Positions 6,897 through 15,867 of a stretch of DNA of 64,000 bases are shown piece after piece. The position numbers and the translations under genes were made by a program. The stretch's first letter is position 1; the number at the start of each line of letters is the position of its first letter. This stretch comes from Oscillospiraceae bacterium (lineage in GTDB: Bacteria; Bacillota; Clostridia; Oscillospirales; Acutalibacteraceae), in the NCBI GenBank assembly GCA_910574935.1, contig CAJTCU010000007.1:94225-158224 (forward strand). Direction: 5' to 3'. A model generated the notes under the pieces. It saw only the letters and a list, made by a program, of their open reading frames with translations. It ran no database searches and was not told the DNA's origin.

Positions 6897-8492
6897 ATGA
6901 AACGGGTATTTTTGTTCATATTCAGTGTCTTCTGTCTGCTAACCGCTCTACCAGGCTGCGGCGGTAGCTTTCAAGAAGGCATGGAGTTCACCTATCTTCT
7001 CCCCCAAAATGTGGATACCTTGGACCCTCAAACCGCATCTCGTTCCTCCTCTTATCTGGTAATCGGTTCCATTTTCCAGGGGCTGTGCAAAATTGATCCC
7101 GATGGCGACGTGGTGCCTGGGGCTGCCAAAAGCTGGGAAGTCAACGAGACCTTCACACAGTTTACCTTTCATCTAAATAATGATTCTTACTGGAGCAATG
7201 GCCAGCCGGTCACTGCTGATGATTTCCTCTTTGCTATTCAGCGCGCCCTACGTCCTGAAACAGCTACACCCTCTGTAGACGATCTTTTTATCATCCAAGG
7301 GGCTAGAGCCGTATACAAGGGGGAAGCCGATATATCTTATCTGGGAGTTTGGGCCGAAGACGAGCGTACCTTGGTAGTACAGCTGGAACGCAGTTACCCG
7401 GACTTCCCTGCCCTAACAGCCGGTACGCACTACATGCCCTGCAACAGGGTTTATTTTGAAGAATGTGCCGGACATTATGGACTTTCCTCGGAATATCTTA
7501 TTACCAATGGTCCATTTACCTTTACCAGTATTTACTCTTGGGACACCAACTATGGCAGCCGGAAAATTGAGCTGGAACCCTCTTCCCATTACCGAGAGGC
7601 TAAGAAGGTCTCCCCCGCTAAACTCACTTATTTGATTGACTATGAGGACGAACTCGTTCAAAATCCTGTGTCGGCCCTTGTCAGCGGAAATACGGACATT
7701 ACCATATTAACCGAAAATGCCGCCCAAGAGGCCGCCGCCCAGGGCTGTGATATTCAGGTTTTGGATGACGCCGTGACCGGACTTCTGTTCAATTCCAAGG
7801 CCGATGTAGTGAAGCATCACGAGGCCCGGGAAGTGTTCTTTAAAACCCTGAATCGTCAGGAGCTGCTGGACCGGCGTAAAGACAAAAAAAGCGGTGAAGC
7901 TATGGGGATTATGCCGGATTGTGTCCGCTGGGGCGGAGAATCCTACTATGCGGACGGCGTGCAGATGTTTCCCCCAGAAGATCCTGCTGTGATGACTGAT
8001 GTGTTACCTAAACTACTGAAGGAACTGGATGTCTCTCAGTTACCCAGTATTACAGTGATTTGTCCTGACGACGAAGAGTCTATTTCTCTGGCCAATGGTC
8101 TTTTGGTGTGCTGGAACGACCGTCTGGGCAATGCGTTTAATATCAACCCGCTACCTGACGCTGAGTTTCAGGAGTGTATCGCCACTGGAGAGTATCAGGC
8201 TGCCATCTATACTCTTCGCGCCGGAGGCACCACCCCTTATCAGGTCCTTAAGGCATTTGAAAGTTCCTCCAGTCCTACTCTTTTTGAAAACGAAGAGTAC
8301 GATGCCCTTCTCCACTCCTTGGATTTCCAACTGTTCTCATACAGGGGGCTGGAGTCTTACTTGCAGGACCAGTATATTTTCTATCCCCTGTTCAGCGACA
8401 AAACCTATTATGTCAGTAGCCCTATGAGCCGAGATATTTTTGCCGCCCCGGACCTAACCATTGATTTCTCCCACGCAAAAAAGAAGGAGTGA
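6897..8492 (+). CDS. Peptide/oligopeptide ABC transporter substrate-binding lipoprotein (family 5)
   Basis: A 531-residue exported lipoprotein. A short hydrophobic signal ends in the lipobox LPGC with the acylated cysteine at residue 21. The mature part has the family 5 (OppA/DppA-like) features VDTLDPQTA, IFQGLCKIDPDGDVVPGAAKSWEV and SNGQPVTADDFLFAIQRAL. It would bind peptides or similar ligands outside the membrane and hand them to an ABC permease. No permease or ATPase gene is adjacent, so it is either an orphan that serves a transporter elsewhere or a sensor. AAGGAGGG precedes the ATG. The next gene, a sigma-like helix-turn-helix protein, starts two bases after its stop. Confidence 0.88.
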   Translation: MKRVFLFIFSVFCLLTALPGCGGSFQEGMEFTYLLPQNVDTLDPQTASRSSSYLVIGSIFQGLCKIDPDGDVVPGAAKSWEVNETFTQFTFHLNNDSYWSNGQPVTADDFLFAIQRALRPETATPSVDDLFIIQGARAVYKGEADISYLGVWAEDERTLVVQLERSYPDFPALTAGTHYMPCNRVYFEECAGHYGLSSEYLITNGPFTFTSIYSWDTNYGSRKIELEPSSHYREAKKVSPAKLTYLIDYEDELVQNPVSALVSGNTDITILTENAAQEAAAQGCDIQVLDDAVTGLLFNSKADVVKHHEAREVFFKTLNRQELLDRRKDKKSGEAMGIMPDCVRWGGESYYADGVQMFPPEDPAVMTDVLPKLLKELDVSQLPSITVICPDDEESISLANGLLVCWNDRLGNAFNINPLPDAEFQECIATGEYQAAIYTLRAGGTTPYQVLKAFESSSSPTLFENEEYDALLHSLDFQLFSYRGLESYLQDQYIFYPLFSDKTYYVSSPMSRDIFAAPDLTIDFSHAKKKE

Positions 8493-8494
8493 CT

Positions 8495-8812
8495 ATGCGC
8501 ACAGAATTTATCAGCCTGGAAGAGGCAAGAGATTTTTTAACTCAGGGTGACAAAGGCGATTCATCCAATCGAGTAGACCTCCAGGCAGATCAGCGGCTAC
8601 TTCAGATAGGGCTCCGTAACGCTCTCACCCCACGCCAGTTAGAATGTGTGCAGCTATATTATTTCAAAGGTTACACGATGGAGCAGACCGGCGAAGAACT
8701 GGGAATTGGTAAAGCCACTGTCTGCCGGCATCTACAGAAAGCTAAAACTCGCCTAAACCGATTTTTTCAGCTGGCCAGAGAAATTCAGGAAAAACAACAC
8801 AAAATATTTTAG
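8495..8812 (+). CDS. Small sigma-70 region 4-like DNA-binding protein
   Basis: A 105-residue protein. Residues about 45-95 match sigma-70 region 4: ALTPRQLECVQLYYFKGYTM, then the turn EELGIGKATVCRHLQKAKTRL, a helix-turn-helix ending in the basic recognition helix. Region 2 is absent, so it cannot be a complete sigma factor; it may be a promoter-specificity accessory or regulator. A GTG at 8489 would overlap the previous gene; the ATG at 8495 has AAGGAG five bases before it. It is coupled to the lipoprotein gene, so the two probably act together, but the target is unknown. Confidence 0.7.
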   Translation: MRTEFISLEEARDFLTQGDKGDSSNRVDLQADQRLLQIGLRNALTPRQLECVQLYYFKGYTMEQTGEELGIGKATVCRHLQKAKTRLNRFFQLAREIQEKQHKIF

Positions 8813-8828
8813 CTTTTAAATTCATTTG

Positions 8829-8870
8829 GGCTGGACCTTTCCTTTTAGGAAAAGTCTAGCCATTTTATTT
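8829..8870 (+). terminator. Terminator after the sigma-like gene
   Basis: GGCTGGAC (8829-8836) pairs with GTCTAGCC (8854-8861) through an inner TTTCCT/AGGAAA stem, followed by ATTTTATTT. Confidence 0.75.
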
Positions 8871-8907
8871 GTTGTTTAAAATTCTCTCTTCTCTCATCAT
8901 AAAAAGC

Positions 8908-8936
8908 TTGACATTTGCGAACACATGTTCTAAAAT
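8908..8936 (+). promoter_or_regulatory. LexA-controlled promoter (SOS box) of the repair operon
   Basis: TTGACA (8908-8913), 17-base spacer, TAAAAT (8931-8936). Inside the spacer lies CGAACACATGTTCT: GAAC (8919-8922), four bases, GTTC (8927-8930). This matches the Gram-positive SOS box CGAACnnnnGTTYG at all core positions. LexA bound here would block RNA polymerase. The leader to the first gene is about 140 bases, in which I see nothing definite. Confidence 0.85.
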
Positions 8937-9082
8937 AATATAGATACATCACCACCCTTGTTTACCATAGGCTATATAATTGCTATTAATATTGTACTAA
9001 CTAATACGCAACAACGCCACCAAATGGTCATTTGAAAATTCTACAGTGTTATAACTTATAAAATGAATGGGGGCGCCAAGGT

Positions 9083-10285
9083 TTGGAAAACGGAATTCTT
9101 CACGTAGATATGAATAATTTCTATGCCTCGGTAGAGGCTCTTTACGATCCCTCCCTGCGGAAAGGCCCCGTGGCAGTGGCCGGCGACAAAGAAAGCCGTC
9201 ACGGCATTATTTTGGCCAAAAATAACCTTGCTAAGGAGAAAGGCGTAAAAACCGCCGAACCTATTTGGCAAGCCATGAAAAAGTGTCCTAACCTAAGGCT
9301 AGTGCCACCCCACCACGACCGCTATGCTTTGTATTCAAAATTAGCAAAAAAAATGTACTGCGACTATACCGACCGTGTGGAATCTTTTGGGCTGGATGAG
9401 TGTTGGCTGGACGTATATGATAGCGAGAAGCTTTTTGGCAGTGGATGGAACATTGCCCAGGAAATCCGCCGTCGGGTCAAGGAAGAGTTGGGGCTTACCG
9501 TTTCCGTGGGAGTTTCCTTCAATAAGATATTTGCCAAGCTAGGCAGTGATTACAAAAAACCGGATGCCATAACCGAGTTTGGCCGCAAAGAAATGGAAAC
9601 CGTGATATGGAAAATGCCATGCTCCGAGCTATTGCTGGTGGGGCCTAGCACCCAACGTACCCTACTAAAGTACGGTATACGTACTATTGGAGAACTTGCA
9701 AAGGTGGATTTGGTTTTCATACGCAGGTTGATGGGCCGTATGGGCGAAACCTTGTGGACGTATGCAAATGGACTTGACAATGATCCTGTGCAGCGAATAG
9801 ATGCCCAGGAGGAGCCAAAAACCATTGGTAATAGCGTAACCTTAGCCCATGATATTACCACTGAGGTCCAGGCGAAGAAAACGCTCTTTCACCTGGCGGA
9901 AACCGTATCCGCACGCCTGCGGAAATATGGATTAAAGGCCGGCGAGGTGCAAATCACAGTGCGCAATCATGAATTTCAAGAGCTTCAGCGGCAAAAGCGT
10001 CTGGCTGCGGCGGTATGTGACAGTCGGTCCATCTACCGGACCGCGCTGGAGCTCTATCTTCGGGAAAACAAAAAATGGGCTGTACGGTTATTAGGGATCC
10101 GTGCTGGTCAACTTTCCCCAGCAGAGGCCACACAAGTGAGTTTATTTGAAGAGAGTGACGGATTAAAACGCCGGGAACAGTTGGAGAATGCAGTGGACCG
10201 GGTGCGGGAAAAGTATGGGCCAGAAAGTTTGACTCATGCTTTTGTGATGAGCCAGGAGAATGCGAACAGAACTGGGGAAATATAA
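9083..10285 (+). CDS. Y-family DNA polymerase (DinB/UmuC type)
   Basis: A 400-residue translesion polymerase that copies across damaged template. The palm begins LHVDMNNFYASVEA with the first catalytic Asp. GLDECWLDV carries the other acidic pair, VSVGVSFNKIFAKLGSDYKKPD follows, then a helix-hairpin-helix thumb and the little-finger domain to about residue 345. Near residue 355 QVSLF fits the beta-clamp-binding pentapeptide. The start is TTG: no ATG or GTG lies at the conserved beginning, and GGGGG sits nine bases upstream. First gene of an SOS-controlled operon with the radical SAM gene 32 bases on. Confidence 0.93.
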   Translation: MENGILHVDMNNFYASVEALYDPSLRKGPVAVAGDKESRHGIILAKNNLAKEKGVKTAEPIWQAMKKCPNLRLVPPHHDRYALYSKLAKKMYCDYTDRVESFGLDECWLDVYDSEKLFGSGWNIAQEIRRRVKEELGLTVSVGVSFNKIFAKLGSDYKKPDAITEFGRKEMETVIWKMPCSELLLVGPSTQRTLLKYGIRTIGELAKVDLVFIRRLMGRMGETLWTYANGLDNDPVQRIDAQEEPKTIGNSVTLAHDITTEVQAKKTLFHLAETVSARLRKYGLKAGEVQITVRNHEFQELQRQKRLAAAVCDSRSIYRTALELYLRENKKWAVRLLGIRAGQLSPAEATQVSLFEESDGLKRREQLENAVDRVREKYGPESLTHAFVMSQENANRTGEI

Positions 10286-10317
10286 CCCTTCTTCCCCATA
10301 CTGGTAGGAGAGTGGCT

Positions 10318-11631
10318 ATGGACATCTTTGAAAAATTAGAAATTTTAACTGACGCCGCCAAGTATGATGTGGCATGCACTTCCAGCGGCGTAGACCGCCC
10401 AGCCCAGCCTGGTAAGCTGGGTAATGCGGTAAAGGCTGGCATTTGTCACAGTTTTGCCGCAGACGGCCGGTGCATCTCCCTCTTGAAAGTGTTGATGAGT
10501 AATGACTGCGCCTTTGATTGCTCCTACTGCGTAAACCGCCGCACCAATGAATGTACACGAGCTACCTTTACGCCTCAGGAACTCTGCGATTTAACTATGC
10601 AGTTTTACCGGCGCAACTATATTGAAGGATTATTCCTATCTTCCGCCGTAATCAGAAATCCTGACTATACCTGTGAGCTAATGTTAACGGCCATAAAAAT
10701 GCTCCGGGAAATTCATGGCTTTTGGGGCTATGTACACATTAAAGCCATCCCTGGGGCCAGTCAGCGACTGACCGAACAGCTGGGGCTTTACGCCGACCGT
10801 ATGAGCGTGAACATTGAATTGCCATCAGGAGATAGCTTAAAGCGTTTGGCTCCTCAAAAAAGCAAAGAAAAGATATTGGTCCCCATGGGCCGCATTCGGG
10901 ATGGCATTGCTCAGAACAGCCGAGAAATTGTCAAGTACAAATCCGCGCCACGTTTTGTCCCTGCTGGACAGTCCACTCAAATGATCATTGGCGCAAGTCC
11001 GGAGAGCGACCGGCAAATTCTGCGGCTGACAGAGGGTCTGTATAAAAAATATCAACTGAAACGGGTATTCTTCTCCGCCTATATGCCCGTGGTGGAAGAC
11101 CGTGCCCTGCCTGCCCTGACCACCCCGCCCCCACTGCTGCGAGAGCACCGGCTATATCAGGCAGACTGGCTGCTGCGGTTTTATGGCTTTACAGCCGGAG
11201 AGATCTTGGATGATAGCACTCCAGACTTTAATCCTCTTTTGGACCCCAAATGTAACTGGGCTGTCAACCATATGGATCAATTTCCCGTAGAGATAAACCG
11301 CGCGCCCTATGAAATGCTCCTACGGGTACCTGGCATTGGTGTAAAGAGTGCCATGCGGATACGGGCGGCCCGTCGGCAGCAGAAGCTGGATTTTGAGGGG
11401 CTAAAAAAACTTGGGGTCGTTTTAAAACGAGCCAGGTTTTTTGTGGTGTGCTCGGGCAAAAGTATCTCACCTTTGCCCATGGACAATCCCACCGTAATTG
11501 CCGGGGCTATTGGAGAACGGGCTCTGGCCCGACAAACGCAACGGGACCGGTTGGAAACCGGATTTGAACAGCTTTCATTGTTCTCCCCTACCCAAGAGGA
11601 TGGAGTAAAGTGTCTAACAGGACAGATTTGA
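10318..11631 (+). CDS. Putative DNA modification/repair radical SAM protein (TIGR03916 type)
   Basis: A 437-residue radical S-adenosylmethionine protein. The cluster motif is CAFDCSYC (C-x3-C-x2-C) near residue 60. A helix-hairpin-helix DNA-binding motif LLRVPGIGVKSAMRIRAAR lies near residue 340. Near the C-terminus QLSLF matches the consensus beta-clamp-binding pentapeptide QL[SD]LF exactly. The family is known mainly by its pairing with the TIGR03915/DUF4130-type protein that follows; its reaction is unknown. The ATG at 10318 has TAGGAG seven bases before it and is preferred to a GTG two codons upstream. Co-transcribed with the polymerase under LexA, so a damage-induced role is a strong inference. 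Confidence 0.88.
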   Translation: MDIFEKLEILTDAAKYDVACTSSGVDRPAQPGKLGNAVKAGICHSFAADGRCISLLKVLMSNDCAFDCSYCVNRRTNECTRATFTPQELCDLTMQFYRRNYIEGLFLSSAVIRNPDYTCELMLTAIKMLREIHGFWGYVHIKAIPGASQRLTEQLGLYADRMSVNIELPSGDSLKRLAPQKSKEKILVPMGRIRDGIAQNSREIVKYKSAPRFVPAGQSTQMIIGASPESDRQILRLTEGLYKKYQLKRVFFSAYMPVVEDRALPALTTPPPLLREHRLYQADWLLRFYGFTAGEILDDSTPDFNPLLDPKCNWAVNHMDQFPVEINRAPYEMLLRVPGIGVKSAMRIRAARRQQKLDFEGLKKLGVVLKRARFFVVCSGKSISPLPMDNPTVIAGAIGERALARQTQRDRLETGFEQLSLFSPTQEDGVKCLTGQI

Positions 11632-11689
11632 TTTAACAAAAGTCCATAAGGTCTGGTCTTGTATGCATTACAAAAAGGAGGCTTTAACC

Positions 11690-12457
11690 ATGCCCACGCA
11701 AGCCAACTTGGTTTACCGCTATGACGGTAGCTATCAGGGATTTCTTTGTTGCGTAGCCCAATGTTTTACGGACAAACGCTTACCCCAAGGGGTTCAGTCC
11801 CTGGACGAACCCCAAGCTACCCTATTCCCTATCCAAGCGGTAGCCACCCAGCCGGAGCTAGCGCAGCGAGTGGAAAACTCACTCAGCAGAAAAATCTCTC
11901 CCTTAGCTGCTGACATGGTACGCAGAGGCTTCCTCACCTGTATGGAGGACAAGGAGCTGCGGCTCATCCGCTTTATCCTTCTTGGATACAAGCACGGGCC
12001 CCGAGTGACAAGCCTTTCGGTAAATGATGACGTACATGCATTGGATAAAGCTCTTTTATATCTCAAGAATGAAGCCCACTACCATGTGGAATTTCTTCGC
12101 TTTGCCGACTGCGGAGGCTTTTTAGCGGGAATGATCACCCCGAACAACCTAGTTCTACCACTGATTGTTGGACATTTCTGTGAACGGCTGAATACCGAAA
12201 ACTTTGTAATCTTCGACAAAAATCATGGGATGGGTTTTGTACACCAGCGGGGATCAAATAGCCGGCAAGAGTTCTTTTATGCTGATTCCGTAGACCTACC
12301 AGAGCCCCAGGAGAATGAGGTAAAATATCAAGAGCTTTGGCGGCTCTTTTATAAAACAATTGCGGTAGAAGGACGTGTGAACCATCAGCTGCGTCGGGGA
12401 AATATGCCCATGCGATACTGGAAAAACATGACAGAGTTTATGGGATCTGCTCAATAG
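11690..12457 (+). CDS. TIGR03915/DUF4130-family putative DNA metabolism protein
   Basis: A 255-residue protein of the family that regularly accompanies the preceding radical SAM protein. The opening VYRYDGSYQGFLCCVAQCF and the central ELRLIRFILLGYKHG segment are typical; the later part contains YHVEFLRFADCGGFLAGMITP and ends with a WRLFYKTIAVEGRVNHQLRRGNMPMRYWKNMTEF segment. Related proteins have been linked to uracil-DNA glycosylase, but no glycosylase gene is fused or adjacent here. QATLF near residue 44 fits a loose clamp-binding pattern. AAGGAGG lies eight bases before the ATG at 11690. Third gene of the SOS operon; its biochemical role is unknown. Confidence 0.85.
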   Translation: MPTQANLVYRYDGSYQGFLCCVAQCFTDKRLPQGVQSLDEPQATLFPIQAVATQPELAQRVENSLSRKISPLAADMVRRGFLTCMEDKELRLIRFILLGYKHGPRVTSLSVNDDVHALDKALLYLKNEAHYHVEFLRFADCGGFLAGMITPNNLVLPLIVGHFCERLNTENFVIFDKNHGMGFVHQRGSNSRQEFFYADSVDLPEPQENEVKYQELWRLFYKTIAVEGRVNHQLRRGNMPMRYWKNMTEFMGSAQ

Positions 12458-12603
12458 AAATCTAAGGCATTTAGTGACTATTGGTCATATATAAAAAACT
12501 TTTCAATTTACTCTTGCATTTTTAGATAAAATATGGGATGATAATAAGGGCGATTCTTTGTGGATTCTTCAGAAATGACCGCCCTGGAAAGGGGTGCTGC
12601 CGA

Positions 12604-13896
12604 ATGGCAAAAACACTGACAAAAACAAATGAAAAAAGATTCACAAAAACCGAAAAAAGCTGGATTATGTACGATTGGGCCAATTCGGTGTACGCTACTA
12701 ACATTTTAGCCGTTATCTTCCCTATCTACTTTGGCAATGTCTGTCAGCAGAATGGTGCCGATAACCTAGTACTGTGGTCCTATGGTACCTCGGCCGCCAC
12801 CTTTATTGTTGCCATTCTAGCGCCTATCTTGGGGGCCTTAGCGGACCACAAGGGACACAAGATGCGGTTATTTGCAGGCTTTTTAGCCATAGGCGTAGTA
12901 TTCACTCTTTGCAGTGCCTTATTTGACCAATATCAAATGCTGCTGGTAGGATATGTTATCTCACACATCGGTTTTTCTGGATCCTGCCTATTTTATGATT
13001 CCTTTCTCACTGATGTGACCACTAACGAGCGAATGGATCGGGTATCCTCCTGGGGATATGCTATGGGGTATATTGGCGGGAGTACCATCCCCTTTATAAT
13101 TTCTATTGTCATTCTGGTTGTGATGGGGATGTCTAATATGCTTGCCTTTAAGCTTGTGATCGTACTGACCAGTTTATGGTGGGCAATCTTCAGTATTCCA
13201 TTTTTGAAAAATGTGCGTCAAATATACTACATTCAACCACAAAAGAATCTGCTGCGCTCCACGTTCTCTAATCTCTTGCATACAGCCAAAAGCATTTTTT
13301 CTCATAAAAAAATTCTTCTTTTTATGCTGGCCTATTTCTTCTATATCGATGGAGTTAATACCATAATTGCCGTGTCCACCTCTTATGGCTCTAAACTGGG
13401 TATGGACAATATCAGCATGATTTTAGCCCTCTTGATGACCCCGATTGTTGCGGTACCTTTCTCCATCCTATTTGGCAAGCTAGCTGGAAAAACTGGTGCT
13501 TTAAATGCCCTTCGTGGAGCTGTTTGCGTGTACTTTTTTATCTGCCTGGTAGGCTTTTACATGGGCTTCAATATTGAACAAAATCCTGATAATTCGTCGG
13601 CACTTACTTTATCACTGGTCTTGTTCTGGTGTATGGCCTTTCTGGTGGGGACAGTGCAAGGAGGCATCCAGGCTATTTCCCGGTCCCATTTTGGCAAATT
13701 GATTCCAGCAGAACGCTCTAACGAGTATTTCGGATTCTTCGACATTTTTGGTAAATTCGCCGCTGTTATTGGGCCATTGCTGGTAGCCATGTTCACTCAG
13801 CTAACTGGGCGAGATTCTATTGGAGTGATCAGCTTGGCGGTATTGTTCCTATTAGGGTTCGTTTTGCTAAGTTTAGGACAACGCAGAGAATCGTAA
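12604..13896 (+). CDS. MFS transporter, UMF1/Atg22-like
   Basis: A 430-residue integral membrane protein with about twelve hydrophobic segments. The N-terminal SWIMYDWANSVYATNILAVIFPIYF is typical of the UMF1 (vacuole-effluxer Atg22-like) branch of the major facilitator superfamily. LGALADHKGHKMR is the inter-helix 2-3 MFS motif. The transported compound is not known for bacterial members; amino acid or sugar efflux has been suggested for the family. GGAAAGGGG precedes the ATG at 12604; a longer reading from 12538 has no ribosome site. It ends facing the hydrogenase operon across a shared terminator. Confidence 0.85.
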   Translation: MAKTLTKTNEKRFTKTEKSWIMYDWANSVYATNILAVIFPIYFGNVCQQNGADNLVLWSYGTSAATFIVAILAPILGALADHKGHKMRLFAGFLAIGVVFTLCSALFDQYQMLLVGYVISHIGFSGSCLFYDSFLTDVTTNERMDRVSSWGYAMGYIGGSTIPFIISIVILVVMGMSNMLAFKLVIVLTSLWWAIFSIPFLKNVRQIYYIQPQKNLLRSTFSNLLHTAKSIFSHKKILLFMLAYFFYIDGVNTIIAVSTSYGSKLGMDNISMILALLMTPIVAVPFSILFGKLAGKTGALNALRGAVCVYFFICLVGFYMGFNIEQNPDNSSALTLSLVLFWCMAFLVGTVQGGIQAISRSHFGKLIPAERSNEYFGFFDIFGKFAAVIGPLLVAMFTQLTGRDSIGVISLAVLFLLGFVLLSLGQRRES

Positions 13897-13920
13897 AATT
13901 CTACTTAATATATATAAGAT

Positions 13921-13964
13921 AAAAAACAAGGGAATTTTCAAAATGAAAAATCCCTTGTTTTTTT
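13921..13964. terminator. Bidirectional terminator between the MFS and hydA genes
   Basis: CAAGGGA (13927-13933) and TCCCTTG (13951-13957) are flanked by A6 and T7 runs, so it serves both convergent genes. Confidence 0.85.
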
Positions 13965-13984
13965 ATAACATTTAGTATAGGAGC

Positions 13985-15727
13985 TTAGAACTTATTGCCC
14001 CGCGCCACATAGCTAGTATGCAGCACTTCATGGGCCTTGTGGCTGCCAGGTTCGCCCAGGAACTCCTCATAACATTTCTTTACTACCGGGTTATCATGAG
14101 ACTTCCGCAGCGGCATATTCTTGTCCTGGTCATATAGGGCCTTAGCGCGCAGAGTCTTAATGTCATTGTAAGCCCAATCATTGGCACTACGGACTGGCTG
14201 TCCACCACCGTTGACACAACCACCAGGGCAGCACATGACCTCAATAAACTGATAATCCGCCTCGCCAGCACGAACCTTTTTCAAGATCGTGTCCGCATTG
14301 GACAGACCGCTAACTACCGCTACCTTCACGTCCATACCAGCTACGTTATAAACAGCTTCTTTAATGCCATCCGTGCCACGAATCTCGTTGTACTCAATAG
14401 CATCCTGGCTTTCGCCGGTAAGCACATCAGCCGCGGTACGCAGAGCAGCCTCCATTACGCCGCCTGTTGCACCAAAGATAACTGCTGCACCAGTAGAAAC
14501 ACCCATGGCATCATCAAATGTTTCGTCGGGCAAAGCATTAAAGTTCAACTGGGCTTTTTTGATGAGACGGGCCAACTCACGGGTGGTCAAGCTAATGTCT
14601 ACATCGGGTAGGCCGGCGGCAGACTCATCGTCCCGCTTAATCTCAAACTTCTTGGCAGTACAGGGCATGATGGATACAGATACGATCTTCTGAGGATCAA
14701 TGCCCTCTTTCTCGGCGTACCAAGTCTTGATCAAGGCACCAGTCATATTCTGAGGTGATTTACAGCTGGACAAATTAGGCAGCAGATCAGGATAGTAATG
14801 CTCACAAAACTTAATCCAGCCAGGTGAGCAGGAGGTAATCATTGGCAGAGTACCACCATTCTTTACCCGATCAACGAACTCATGGGCCTCCTCCATAATG
14901 GTCATGTCCGCACCGAAATCGGTATCGAATACCTTATCAAAGCCCAAACGACGCAGGGCCGCAGCCATTTTTCCCTCTACGTTGGTGCCAATGGGCAGAC
15001 CAAATTCCTCACCCAGAGCAGCGCGAACCGCAGGAGCCGTTTGTACAATAACAATCTTGTCGGGGTCATTAATGGCCTCAATCACCTCGTGAGTGTTGTC
15101 CTTCTCCGTGAGAGCGCCAGTGGGACAGCTGACGATGCACTGTCCGCAGGCAACACAGGAAACACTATCCAATGTGTTCTCAAATGCACAGCCGATCTCA
15201 GTATCAAAACCCCGGTTATTTGCGCCGATGACCGCCACATGCTGGTTCTGGCAAGCAGCTACACACCGGCGGCACAGTACACACTTGGCGTTATTACGCT
15301 CCAGATACTGAGTGGAGCAGTCCTTATTACCCGCAGGCATAATGCCCTCAAAACGGCTATCCTCTTCAATCCCCATATCAGCGCAGAGCTTTTGCAGCTC
15401 ACAGTTGCCACTGCGCTCACAGGTCAGACACTTGCGTTCGTGGACAGAGAGCAAAAGCTCCAGGGTCATCTTCCGGGACTCCTGGACCTTAGGAGAGTTG
15501 GTGAAGATCTCCATCCCTTCGTTCACCGGATAGACACAGGCAGCTGCCAGGGACCGGGCTCCCTTCACTTCCACCATACACATACGGCAAGCGCCGATTT
15601 GGTTGATGTCCTTCAGATAACAGAGAGTAGGGATATCAATGCCGGCGTGGCGAGCAGCTTCCAGGATAGTGGCATCCTTAGGAACCTGATAGTCTACGCC
15701 GTTTATTTTTACGTTGACCATATCCAT
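13985..15727 (-). CDS. hydA: [FeFe] hydrogenase catalytic subunit of the trimeric NAD-linked enzyme
   Basis: About 580 residues. It holds an N-terminal 2Fe-2S ferredoxin domain, a Cys-rich NuoG-like cluster segment (CLTCERSGNCELQKLC), two 4Fe-4S motifs (CVLCRRCVAAC, CVACGQCIVSC) and the H-cluster domain: L1 TSCSPGW, L2 MPCTAKKFE, L3 EVMCCPGGCVNGGGQP. It makes or uses H2, in related enzymes by electron bifurcation between ferredoxin and NADH. The start is uncertain. The frame is open to 15811 and would add 28 residues with an odd CDLCC segment; ATG at 15727 gives the usual family N-terminus but AAAGGA lies 14 bases upstream. Last gene of the operon. Confidence 0.93.
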   Translation of the reverse strand: MDMVNVKINGVDYQVPKDATILEAARHAGIDIPTLCYLKDINQIGACRMCMVEVKGARSLAAACVYPVNEGMEIFTNSPKVQESRKMTLELLLSVHERKCLTCERSGNCELQKLCADMGIEEDSRFEGIMPAGNKDCSTQYLERNNAKCVLCRRCVAACQNQHVAVIGANNRGFDTEIGCAFENTLDSVSCVACGQCIVSCPTGALTEKDNTHEVIEAINDPDKIVIVQTAPAVRAALGEEFGLPIGTNVEGKMAAALRRLGFDKVFDTDFGADMTIMEEAHEFVDRVKNGGTLPMITSCSPGWIKFCEHYYPDLLPNLSSCKSPQNMTGALIKTWYAEKEGIDPQKIVSVSIMPCTAKKFEIKRDDESAAGLPDVDISLTTRELARLIKKAQLNFNALPDETFDDAMGVSTGAAVIFGATGGVMEAALRTAADVLTGESQDAIEYNEIRGTDGIKEAVYNVAGMDVKVAVVSGLSNADTILKKVRAGEADYQFIEVMCCPGGCVNGGGQPVRSANDWAYNDIKTLRAKALYDQDKNMPLRKSHDNPVVKKCYEEFLGEPGSHKAHEVLHTSYVARGNKF

Positions 15728-15867
15728 AGACTTATAATCAATCCTTTCTGGGATTTGTTTACAACAAAGATCACATTCGCGAAAAGCAGCTTCATTGCTA
15801 TAATCTATCATAGCACATTACGCTCCCGCAAAGTCGGTCAGAGCATGTACGCTCTTTAATGCGCCGC

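Noticed and set aside
14882..15859. A 325-codon plus-strand open frame opposite hydA
   Set aside because: It is antisense to a clear hydrogenase gene, has no ribosome site and no recognisable motif. The long plus-strand frames at 21017-21721 and 26327-26887 are rejected for the same reason.
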